A DNA stretch of 12,065 nt from Cochliopodium minus (taxonomy: Eukaryota > Discosea > Himatismenida > Cochliopodiidae), in assembly GCA_024220525.1 (NCBI GenBank), contig JAMYWO010000381.1:1-12065 (forward strand). The letters run 5' to 3'. How positions within the stretch are numbered: the first letter of the stretch is position 1; every line of letters begins with the position of its first letter. The translations under genes and the position numbers were made by a program. Below the pieces are notes generated by a model. The model had not been told where the DNA came from. It searched no databases and worked only from the letters and a program-made list of their open reading frames with translations. This document shows positions 1-7,935 of the stretch, piece after piece.

Positions 1-278
1 ATAAAAAATGAAAAATAAAAAATAAAAAATAAAAAAAAAAAAAAATTCAAAAAATAAACTTTTTAACAAACCAAATTATTGAAATTTGGGAAAATTTTGT
101 TTGAAGGAATGCTGTATTGGATCTTGAAAAGAAATGAGGATGTCTAAAAATATTACAACACTTTAAATTTTGTTAGGTTAAAATTTTTAATCCGCTAAAA
201 AAGTTGGAATATTTGGACATGTCTGGAAAAGAAAAGAATATTAAAGTTTGTATTTAAAATAAAAAAAAAAAAAAATTG
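1..278. promoter_or_regulatory. Upstream region of the actin gene
   Basis: No gene could be supported here. Positions 1-45 are an A-rich (AAAAAT)n-like simple repeat. Positions about 90-240 are less simple and probably hold the actin promoter and 5' UTR, followed by an A-run just before the start codon, as is common in AT-rich protists. A short + strand reading frame at 109-147 (ATG to TAA, 12 residues) would be an upstream ORF if transcription starts before it. On the minus strand, 63-143 is open for 26 codons after a TAG acceptor-like site, so it could be an exon of a gene outside the window, but nothing else supports that. The palindrome GACATGTC lies at 216-223. Confidence 0.4.
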
Positions 279-1547
279 ATGGAAGAAGAAAAAGTGATAG
301 TTTTTGATAATGGATCAGGAATGAGTAAAGCTGGGTTTTCAGGTGAAGATCTCCCAAGATTTGTCATCCCATCTGTTGTCGGAAAGAGAAAAACCAACAC
401 AAATGAAATAATAACAACAACACAAAAAGATTATTATGTTGGAGAAGAAGCTATATGCAAAAGGGGAAGCTTGACATTGAAATATCCAATTGAACATGGT
501 AAATTTTGGTTTTTTTTCAATTGAAAAGAAAAAAATATTTATATCTAAATATTCTCAATTATATAAAATGGATTTAACTAATCAAATTTGATTGTTTATT
601 GAAATTTATTTTTATATATCTTTTTTTTTCTAATAGGAATAGTAACGAACTGGAATGATATGGAAAAACTTTGGAATCATCTTTTCTTTGAAGAATTAAA
701 GGTAGCACCAGAAGAATGCAAAGTGTTTTTGACAGAAGCACCAATAGGACCAAAAGCAAACAGAGAAAAGATGACACAAATAATGTTTGAAACCTTCAAT
801 ACACCTGCCATGTATGTATCTCTCCAAGAAGTGCTTCCTCTTTATGCAGCAGGTCTTACAACTGGAATAGTTTTGGATTCAGGAGATGGAGTGTCATACA
901 GTGTTCCCATTTATGAGGGATATGCTCTCCCACATGCCATAATCAGAATGGATATAGGGGGAAGAGATTTGACAGATTATATGATGAAATTGTTGACGGA
1001 AAAAGGATATTGTTTCACAACAATGCAAGATAAGGAGATTGCGAAAGATATCAAAGAAAAACTTTGTTACATCGCATATGATTTCGATCAAGAAATGGAA
1101 ACTTCCTCCACTTCTTCCTCTTTGGAGAAATCATACGAACTTCCTGACGGACAAATTCTCACCATTGATAGAGAACGGTTCCTATGCGCCGAATCTCTTT
1201 TTCTTCCTGGATCGTTATTGGGATTGGAATCATCAGGTTTCCACGATACACTTTACACCTCTATCAAGAAATGTGATCCCAGCATAAGAAAAGATTTGTT
1301 TGGAAACATTGTGCTTTCGGGAGGTTGTACCATGTTTCCTGGCATAGAAGAAAGAATTGATAAAGAGCTGAAGTGTTTGGCTCCCACTACGATGAATGTC
1401 AAGGTGATCGCTCCTCCTGAGAGGAAGTATACTGTGTGGATTGGTGGTTCCATTCTTGCTTCTCTTCCTTCTTTTCAAAAATTGTGGATTTTTAAAGAGG
1501 AGTACGACGAATCAGGTCCTGCTATTGTTCATAGAAAATGTTTTTGA
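279..1547 (+). CDS. Divergent actin, 376 aa, one intron
   Basis: Exons are 279-498 and 637-1547; the phase-1 intron 499-636 (GTAAAT...AATAG) falls within the codon for Gly74. The start is the ATG at 279, which gives MEEEKVIVF and the normal actin length. Seen: the first phosphate loop DNGSGM (10-15), YPIEHG with His73 in the canonical place, TEAP...[16 protein letters not shown], the second phosphate loop LDSGDG with Asp154, the GYALPHAI block, [16 protein letters not shown], and the C-terminal HRKCF. These place it in actin proper rather than an Arp family, and the protein should bind ATP and polymerise. Odd: the DNase-I-binding loop (about residues 36-50) is not actin-like. It is rich in Thr/Asn/Lys, lacks the usual methionines and glycines, and is one residue longer, while the N-terminus is one residue shorter. 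Many other positions differ from conventional actins (for example [17 protein letters not shown]). It is probably one paralogue of several, with a specialised role. Confidence 0.96.
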
Positions 1548-1559
1548 GAAATTTTGTTT

Positions 1560-1565
1560 AATAAA
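1560..1565 (+). terminator. AATAAA polyadenylation signal candidate of the actin gene
   Basis: AATAAA begins 13 nt after the TGA stop of the actin gene. In such AT-rich sequence the hexamer also arises by chance, so position is the main support. Confidence 0.4.
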
Positions 1566-1632
1566 TTGTTTTATAAAAAAATACCAAATAAAAAATAATG
1601 CATTTATTTTTTTAAAAAATTAATAAAAGATT

Positions 1633-1785
1633 CTAATAAATGACATAACCAGTCAACAACCAAAACCAAAGAAGAACTAAGAAAGGAAACCAATAATCCA
1701 AAGGAAACCTCATTTTATTGTGAGAGATAAGCTTGGAAAATATACACCAACAGTTGATGAACAAGCTTTTGTTTTAATCAATTAG
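1633..1785. pseudogene. Coding-like island between convergent genes; strand and status unclear
   Basis: This stretch of the actin/cysteine-protein spacer (1548-1962) is clearly richer in G and C and less repetitive than its surroundings. On the + strand, 1644-1727 is open for 28 codons (including KTKEELRKETNNPKE). The overlapping frame 1681-1782 is open for 34 codons, ending KYTPTVDEQAFVLIN and TAG at 1783-1785. Neither has an in-frame ATG, and joining them needs a frame change, as in a decayed gene. On the minus strand, 1773-1633 is open for 46 codons; an internal ATG at 1713 gives a 26-residue hydrophobic peptide (MRFPLDYWFPFLVLLWFWLL at its start) that could be a single membrane segment. 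The sequence does not decide between a gene relic, an exon and a micro-ORF. The rest of the spacer is AT-rich with nothing recognisable. Confidence 0.25.
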
Positions 1786-1962
1786 AAACAAAAATAAAAT
1801 AAACTTTAAAAATTTCATTAACTCTCTATGTTGAGATCTTTTTGATATTGAAAATGTTTTTAAAATAAAGAAAAATACAAATCTTTGGAATACTATCAAA
1901 ATTGCAGTATTTTTAATTTAATTTGGTTGAATATACAAAAAAAAAAAGAACTCTGATGTTTC

Positions 1963-2862
1963 TCATTTATCATCATTTTTCATCAAATCAAAGAAATTTG
2001 GATCTTCGAGAAATAATAAATTCTCATTGATCTCTTGAAGTGAAACATTCAATGATCTATTTTTAATAGTATTTTGTTCAAGGAGATTATTATTAGGAGG
2101 GGTAAGAATGACCTCTTCAAAATGATGATCTTTTAGGTCTTCAACCAAATTAGGCATGGAATGATGGTTATACAAAATATTATCTTGAAATTCGTTCGAT
2201 GAAAATTCGTTGATATTGGAAGCTCCATATGGCAGGAAAAGATTTTCAAAATTGGAGGGATTGTTGGAAATTTCATTTTTCTCTATCTTTGCTCTTTTTT
2301 GTGGCAAATTGCTTGAGTTGATATTGAGCTCATTTTTATTTTGGGGAGGGATGATAGGAACAGGAGATTGAATCAATGAACAATTATCACATTTATTGTT
2401 ATTCATTTTGAATTTGGATGGATTATCTTTTTTGCTTAGTGAGCATTGGGTGCATTTTATTATTTCATTTCTTATTTTTGTATTTTTGGTTTGGATGGCC
2501 TGTTTGCCATTTACTTTTTTATTTAAGAATCTTTGCCCATTGAGCATTTTCTCATTGTAACATAGTTTGCATAATTTGATTTTGTAGATATTATTGATTT
2601 TACATAAAGAACATTTTTTTTTGGAAATACAATCTGTACATTGCTTATTTCCTCTATTGAATTTATGGAAATGATCATCTCTATTATTATCACAAGATAC
2701 ACATTTACTTGGTTCAGATTCATATTTTAATAGTCTAATTTGCCTTCTCTTTGCTAGACAATCATCACAATTTTGATTTTGATTTCTGAATTTGGTGGGA
2801 TTATCTTTTCTATTATTTGTACATTTGGTGTTTTTACAATTCAAGTTTACAATATTTGACAT
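1963..2862 (-). CDS. Cysteine-module (zinc-binding-like) protein with acidic C-terminus, 299 aa
   Basis: A single exon with ATG at 2862 after a T-run (A-run on the sense strand is absent) and TGA at 1963-1965. I do not recognise a named family. The N-terminal half holds four cysteine modules: C9-C14...C32-C35, C54-C57...C75-C78, C84-C87...C98-C101 and C137-C140...C158-C161. In modules 1, 2 and 4 exactly 17 residues separate the two pairs, and modules 1 and 4 share KDNPxKF before the second pair; module 3 is shorter (10 residues). Each can coordinate one zinc, so this is probably an internally duplicated zinc-binding region. The C-terminal half is low-complexity and Asn-rich, with a basic patch PQKRAKIEK (187-195) that could be a nuclear localisation signal, and acidic/hydrophobic segments ending in FLEDPNFFDLMKNDDK, which resemble activation regions. 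A nuclear regulatory or nucleic-acid-binding role is inference. It is transcribed divergently from the DEP-PH gene. Confidence 0.85.
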   Translation of the reverse strand: MSNIVNLNCKNTKCTNNRKDNPTKFRNQNQNCDDCLAKRRQIRLLKYESEPSKCVSCDNNRDDHFHKFNRGNKQCTDCISKKKCSLCKINNIYKIKLCKLCYNEKMLNGQRFLNKKVNGKQAIQTKNTKIRNEIIKCTQCSLSKKDNPSKFKMNNNKCDNCSLIQSPVPIIPPQNKNELNINSSNLPQKRAKIEKNEISNNPSNFENLFLPYGASNINEFSSNEFQDNILYNHHSMPNLVEDLKDHHFEEVILTPPNNNLLEQNTIKNRSLNVSLQEINENLLFLEDPNFFDLMKNDDK

Positions 2863-3092
2863 TTTTTTTTTTTTTAATTCTTTTGTAAGAACAAAAGGAC
2901 AATTTCCTGATTTGAGAATGATTGTTATTTAGATCCAATCATGAACTTAATTTAAAAAAATTCTCAAATTAAGTTTTAAATGAAATTTAGTTTTAAATGA
3001 AATTCCTTTGGATTAAATGGATTTTATTTTGAATTCTATCCTTAACCAATTTAAGCCAAACTATATTTAAATATAATTTTGAAATAACCTGA
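2863..3092. promoter_or_regulatory. Divergent intergenic region with hairpin and tandem repeat
   Basis: The 230-bp gap lies between two divergent start codons, so it should carry both promoters. An inverted repeat AACTTAATTT / AAATTAAGTT (2944-2953 and 2966-2975) has perfect 10-bp arms around a 12-nt spacer. Directly overlapping and following it, AGTTTTAAATGAAATT occurs twice (2972-2987 and 2989-3004) with a 17-bp period. These may be regulator binding sites, or chance products of AT-rich sequence. No certain TATA element can be picked out. Confidence 0.45.
2972..3004. repeat. Two-copy 16-bp tandem repeat (17-bp period)
   Basis: Perfect copies of AGTTTTAAATGAAATT separated by one base. The repeat sits in the shared promoter region, 89 bp upstream of the DEP-PH start at 3093. 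Confidence 0.8.
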
Positions 3093-6000
3093 ATGGACTA
3101 TTTTGACATATGTTTTAATATTTTCAACTCTTTGAAAAATATAAAAAAAAAAGAGTATTTTATGTCAGGAGAAATCGAAATAGAGCATATAGATTTAGAT
3201 ATCCCATTGATATTCGAATCCAATCCCAATCATATTCCCAAAATAGAACAGAAAAAAAAATTGAGTAAAAAAATAGAAAGGGTGCTGGAAATATTATGCA
3301 ATTCAGAATCATCCATTCAAACATATGAATACGTATATTTCGATAATAATAGATATAATCATTGTTTTATTGGAAGAGAAGTAATTGATTGGTGCTTTGA
3401 TCATTGCCATCAATTATTTGAAGAATATAAGAAACCAAAGCGAATAAATACAAAAACTATCCACAATTTCAAAAACAAGAGTAATATCAAAGACAAGGGT
3501 TAATATTCTTTAAAAAATCATTTTAATATCAATCATTTTAAAAAACCAATATTTTCATTAGTTGATAATCTAAAGCCAAATGGTGAGACAGAATCCATAG
3601 ATAATCAGGATTTTTCCTCAAAAGAAAATGGCAAAGTAGAGGAAACAACAGAAGAGGATGAAGAAGATGAGATAGAGGCCTACTTAAAAAAAGAAAGTCT
3701 CAAAATACAAAGAAATGATGAAAAGAATAGACATCTAATCAAAAATGGCTCTAAAAATTCAATCTACGAAGATATCAACAGAGATGGTGAAAATTATGTG
3801 CACAAATCTTCCAGCAAATTAAAATTTGAGACAGATGATTTTGAAGAGGATGATTCCGATGATGATGAAGATATAAACAACAACTACAAGAAAACAGATT
3901 ATCAGATAGACAACAATGTCATCTCTCCCACCACTAATCGCATCTTATATAATTATAAATCTGTATCTGATTACTCTTCTCCCAAATTCTATAATCAACT
4001 CAACAAAAATGGATCTAACACGTAAATATTAATATTTTCTATTTAATTCAATCAACATATAATATTTATTGATATAAAAATTGATAGCATATTCTCAAAA
4101 ATATTCTTTTAATTTATAATTAATTTATAATTATTAATTTATAATTATTTAATTTATAATTATTTATTTTTCAAATATTCTCAAAGGAAACAAAAAACTG
4201 GCACAATGAGAACGAGCAAGGAGCAGACGATGGAAGAAGAAGACGAGATAGAAAAACTGATAAAAGAGAAATACTCCAATCAATCCAAAAAAATTCTCGA
4301 GTTCCGTCAAAACAATAAAGTCAAAAAAAACAAGTTGATCGATATCATCATTCAAAAGTACACCAACCAAACCCCTTTCTTCGAAATGAAACTTAATAAC
4401 GTGTAATTTTTTTTTTAAATGTTTAAAAATTTTTAATGCAAAGTAAGTTTATTATAAATTATCACATTTTTTTTAATTTTTTTTAAAAATAGTTTTACAA
4501 AATTTTTTATTTTTTTTTTATTTTTTTTTTATTTTTTTTATTTTTTTTTTATTTTTATTTTTCTTTTTTGAAAATTTATTAGTAAAATTGATCGCTAAAT
4601 GATCAATATTTATTGGCAAATGAGAAATATATGATAATTTGGATCTCATTGAATTACAAGTACCTTCTATTGAGATATAAAAATTGATCCAAATTATATG
4701 GAGAAGATTACATTCCCCCAAAAAAAAAAATTTTTTTTTTTTTTATTTTGTTGATTTTATTTTTGTATTTTTTTTTTGTATTTTTTTATATTTCTTTTTT
4801 CATTTTTTTTTTATTTTTCATTTTTTTTGTATTTTTTTTGAATTTTAATTTTTTTTATTTTTTTTTTTAAAAATAAACACACAGAACACTTGAAGAATTG
4901 CAAAGGAGAGTGTACCTAACAAACGAAGAGAGGAGGATAGAAGAAAGAATAAGCAACGCGGCACTAATAAAAAAAAGGCTGAAAATAATTCAATTATTTG
5001 ACATTTTGTTTCGGTTGGGTGTCATTTCTTCTGTTGATCAAAAACTTAATTGTTTTTTTTTACCTTCTTCTTTTTGTTTTTATTATTTTTGTCATTTAAA
5101 TGTTGAAAATTCTTTGTTGCTTCAGTCTCGTCTCATTTCTGTTGTTGAGCGTATGAAGCGTGAAATTTCTGTCAAAGATCGTCGTTGGAGGCTCACTGTT
5201 TACAAAAACTGTTTTCTTTCTGAGGTAAAAAAAAAAAACACATAAAATATAAAATATAAAATATAAAATATAAAATATAAAATATAAAATATAAAATATA
5301 AAATATATTATATAAAAATAAAAATGTAAAATATAAAATATAAAATATAAAATATAAAATATAAAATATAAAATCTATTATATAAAAATAATTATAAAAA
5401 TAAATAAAATATAAAATATTAAAATAAAATATGTATAATATAAAATATAAAATATAAAATATAAAATATTAAAATAAAATATGTATAACATAAAATATAA
5501 AATATAAAATATAAAATACAAAATATAATATGTATTATATAAAAATAAAAATATAAAAATAAATAAAATATAAAATATTAAAATAAAATATAAAATAAAA
5601 TATTAAAATAAAATATTAAATTAAATAAAATATAAAAATATAAAATATAAAATAGAAAAAAAAATAAAGTATCAAAAAAATAATAATTATAAAAAAAATT
5701 TAATCATTTAATTTAGCTTAATTTTTTTTTTTAGGATGCTATAAAATGGATTGTTAAAAACATTCCCAACATAAAAAATAACAACGAGGCTGTTAATTTC
5801 GGAAGACTTTTGGAGAGTTTTGGTCTTGTCTCTCATGGTAAAAATAAATTTCAATATTTATTTCATTTTTTATTTTATTTATATTTATTTATCGTTTTAA
5901 TTTGTATCATTTTTTTTTTTTTTATTTTTTTTTTCATAGTTTTACATGATCATCATTTTAAAGAAGGATACTTTTTTTATCGTTTTTTGCCCAGAATTTT

Positions 6001-6543
6001 ACACTCTGGATTTCTTTACTTCAGAGAAAAGACTACTGACAAATTTGAGAAGCACTGGTTCGTTTTGCGCGAAGATGTTTTGTTGTGTTTTGAAGATATA
6101 GATCACGAAAAACCTATGAAATCTCTGTAAAAAAAAATAAATAAATAATTTATTCATTTTAAATTATTTTTTAAATTAATTTGTTTTTTTTAATTTGTTT
6201 TTTTTAATTTGTTTTTTTTTAATTTGTTTTTTTATTTTTTTACTTATTATTTTTTAAAAGGCCCTTGTTCAACATTTCAATATCTACTTTTCAGAACTTG
6301 GAAAAGAATTTTCGAATTAAAACAGACAACAAAGAAAAAGACGAGGAAAACATGTGTTATCATTTTTATGTTGCCAATCCTTCCTTTCTTTACTTTTTTG
6401 CCACCCCTTTCGAAAGGGATCGAGAAGTTTGGATCTCTCGTTTGTATCCTCTTAATCCTGTTTTGAACGAAGAGAACAACCTTTTTCATTTAATAGAGAC
6501 TCAGATCGTGGCTGAAACTTTTAACAAGTTTACCACTGATTGA
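3093..6543 (+). CDS. DEP-PH domain signalling protein, 664 aa, seven exons
   Basis: Exons: 3093-3498, 3562-4021, 4187-4402, 4885-5224, 5735-5837, 5940-6126, 6261-6543; all junctions keep frame and the coding total is divisible by three. Domains: a partial DEP-like segment (about 62-108, with NHCFIGREVIDWCFDHC); an acidic Asp/Glu/Asn-rich linker (about 145-240); a charged helical region (about 290-450); a full DEP domain (about 455-525, KDRRWRLTVYKNCFLSE, AIKWIV, NFGRLLESFGLVSH, FFYRFL); and a PH domain (about 528-632, HSGFLYFREK, KHWFVLRED, with the C-terminal helix Trp at 628 in VWISRL). DEP and PH domains bind membranes, phosphoinositides and G-protein signalling partners; a DEP followed by a PH occurs in pleckstrin. 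A membrane-linked signalling adaptor is therefore inferred. The N-terminal DEP lacks its second half. Met24 (ATG at 3162) is an alternative start, because the intervening 69 bases look like a 5' UTR. A hydrophobic run at 5040-5110 could hide one more intron. Confidence 0.85.
4022..4186 (+). repeat. Intron 2 of the DEP-PH gene with AATTTATAATT repeats
   Basis: GTAAAT donor and CAAAG acceptor, 165 bp. AATTTATAATT occurs four times (4111-4121, 4122-4132, 4136-4146, 4151-4161). An 11-bp direct repeat ATATTCTCAAA (4089-4099 and 4175-4185) brackets this block, and its second copy forms most of the 3' splice site. The arrangement could be an insertion with duplicated target or an internal duplication; no element is recognisable inside. 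Confidence 0.6.
4403..4884 (+). other. Long intron 3 of the DEP-PH gene (482 bp) with an embedded complex island
   Basis: GTAATT donor and CACAG acceptor; the split codon GT|A (Val) restores frame. Most of it is long T-tracts on the sense strand. At 4509-4551 single A residues interrupt the T-run every 9-11 bases. An island at about 4563-4720 has ordinary sequence complexity and strong hairpin potential, and is followed by C5, then A11 directly joined to T14 (4720-4744). No + strand exon can be placed in it. Confidence 0.7.
4634..4697. repeat. Inverted repeat with perfect 12-bp arms inside intron 3
   Basis: ATAATTTGGATC at 4634-4645 pairs with GATCCAAATTAT at 4686-4697. An alternative inner pairing is ATCTCA (4643-4648) with TGAGAT (4671-4676). 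Just upstream, ATTGATC (4588-4594) and GATCAAT (4601-4607) form a second small hairpin. In transcript form this could be a structured intronic RNA; no snoRNA boxes or tRNA features are evident. Confidence 0.65.
5225..5734 (+). other. Long intron 4 of the DEP-PH gene (510 bp), almost wholly tandem repeat
   Basis: GTAAAA donor and a long T-run ending TTTAG; phase 0, splitting the second DEP domain between FLSE and DAIKWIV. The interior is an A-rich TATAAAA array. Frame continuity of the DEP domain across the junction is the evidence that the array is intronic rather than intergenic. Confidence 0.8.
5244..5660. repeat. TATAAAA heptamer minisatellite with higher-order structure
   Basis: The basic unit is the 7-mer TATAAAA in long uninterrupted runs (about 5246-5303 and 5329-5371), interspersed with TATTATATAAAAATAA-type and ATATTAAAATAAAATATG-type variants that recur. 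The block running from ATTAAAATAAAATATGTATAA into three or more heptamers occurs at about 5418-5466 and again at about 5468-5520, so a longer unit has also been duplicated. Only a handful of G or C bases occur in over 400 bp. It lies wholly inside an intron. Confidence 0.85.
6181..6233. repeat. 14-bp T-rich tandem repeat in intron 6 of the DEP-PH gene
   Basis: Four copies of TTTGTTTTTTTTAA-like units, with G residues at 6183, 6197, 6211 and 6226 (spacing 14, 14, 15). They lie upstream of the acceptor at 6260 and add to its pyrimidine-rich tract. Confidence 0.75.
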
Positions 6544-6664
6544 TGTTTTAATCTATTTTTTTTTTGTTATATTTTTATTAAAAACTTTTATTTATTAAAA
6601 GACCCTTCTATTTTAATCAAAAAATACATTAATCAGTTCTTTATCTTTTCAGAAATTTAAAAAA

Positions 6665-7905
6665 ATGGAATTTGAACCTATTGGACAAAAGGTTGATAAT
6701 AATACAAAATTGAATTGTGGTGATACTTTCATTTGGAGAAGAGAAAAAATAAAAGAAAGGGAGATAAAGGATGATCAATTGAAAATTTGTAGTTTTAATA
6801 TTGAGAGAGGATATAATTATTTGAAACAAGCAATATTTCTTGAAGAAAATGAATTTGATTTTGCAATGCTCCAAGAAGTAGATATACGAAATAAAAGGAC
6901 AGATAATTTGAATATTTTCACTGAATTAGCTGAAAAAACTGCCCAAATGAATTATGGGGTTTGGGGTTGTGAATTTGAGGAAATTGATAGCAATAAAAGA
7001 GGAAAACATCTTGCAGGAGGAGGTTATCATGGGTAGAAATTTTTTAAAAAATAAAATTTTGAAAAAAAAAAACTTCTTTAAAAACAAAAAAAAACCTTCA
7101 AAAAGAAATGCCATTCTATCTGCATTCCCCATCATTGGTTATGGTACAATTATTTTGAAAAGAATTTATGATTGGAGTAAGGGTTTAAGGTATTTTTGAT
7201 TAAAAGTCTCTTTTTAAATTACTTTTTTTGAGAAATTTTCTTCAATTTTCTGTTGAAAAAAAGAAACCAACCACGAAAAGGAGACAGAATATGTGTTTGG
7301 GCAGACGTCAAAGTTAAAGAAGAAGTGAAAGTGAGGATATATTCGATTCATTTAGAAAATTTTGGAGGGGCAATAGAAAGATTTCAACAAATGTCACAAA
7401 TTGCAGAACACGCCAAAGAATGCAAACATCCAGTTATAATGGGAGGAGATTTAAACACTTTGATGCATGGTTTTATTCGTTTTTTGCCCATGTTTTATCC
7501 TTCTGGTTCGCTTTCTCTGCGTTTTTCTACTTTTGGAAAATCAGAGGCAGAATGGTGGCAACATGTTTTTTCAAATCCTTCCAACATTCTTTCTGTTTCC
7601 CAAAAATTTTCTTTGGATAAAGATTTGATGAATCATTTAAGTAGATTTCGTGACTATTTCGATGTAAAACATATTTTTTAATTCTTTTTTCTTTTTAACT
7701 ATTCTGTTTTTAGAAAGGAAACGAAGGTTCCACTCGCATTTTTAAATACGGATTTACCTTTTGGTCTGCAAAACTTGATTGGATTTTATTTGAAGAGGAA
7801 AACTTTGAAGTTTTGGAAAGTAAAAAGGGTGGGGAAAACTTATCTGATCATTTATGTGTTTGGAATCTTTTCAAATTTAGAAATAACTTCTTGGAAAATA
7901 AATAA
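6665..7905 (+). CDS. Endonuclease/exonuclease/phosphatase (EEP) family enzyme, 347 aa, four exons
   Basis: Exons: 6665-7032, 7106-7189, 7264-7663, 7714-7905; stop TAA at 7903-7905. The start ATG follows an A-run, typical context here. The EEP fold hydrolyses phosphodiester or phosphomonoester bonds using Mg2+; members cut DNA, RNA, phosphoinositides or sphingomyelin. Seen in order: KICSFNIERG (40-49, Asn45), AMLQEVD with metal-binding Glu71, GGYHGNAILSAFPI (rebuilt across the first intron), YSIHLE with His180, GGDLNT with Asp213 and Asn215, KLDWIL (304-309) and the catalytic SDH (328-330). All signature residues are present, so it should be active. No signal peptide or membrane segment is visible, so it is probably cytosolic or nuclear. 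The insertion at about 217-284 (with AEWW) is not one I recognise; the substrate cannot be assigned. It lies 121 bp downstream of the DEP-PH gene on the same strand. Confidence 0.9.
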
Positions 7906-7935
7906 ATCTATTTCCAATATTTAAGTATTTAATTC

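Noticed and set aside
214-224. GGACATGTCT upstream of actin, which fits a p53-type half-site pattern.
   Set aside because: A single 10-base match is expected by chance, and no such regulator can be assumed in this organism.
4518-4721. Antisense open frame within the DEP-PH intron, with a stretch slightly like an FNIP repeat (LPINIDHLAINF).
   Set aside because: There is no ATG at the open end, the spacing of key residues does not fit FNIP, and its end is only poly-T read as lysine codons.
5040-5130. Possible unrecognised intron in the hydrophobic stretch of DEP-PH exon 4, ending at TTGCTTCAG.
   Set aside because: The frame is open straight through and no donor gives a clearly better protein; left as coding but noted as uncertain.
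5244-5660. TATAAAA heptamers as a cluster of promoter TATA boxes.
   Set aside because: They lie inside an intron splitting a DEP domain and form a tandem array; there is no gene start just downstream.
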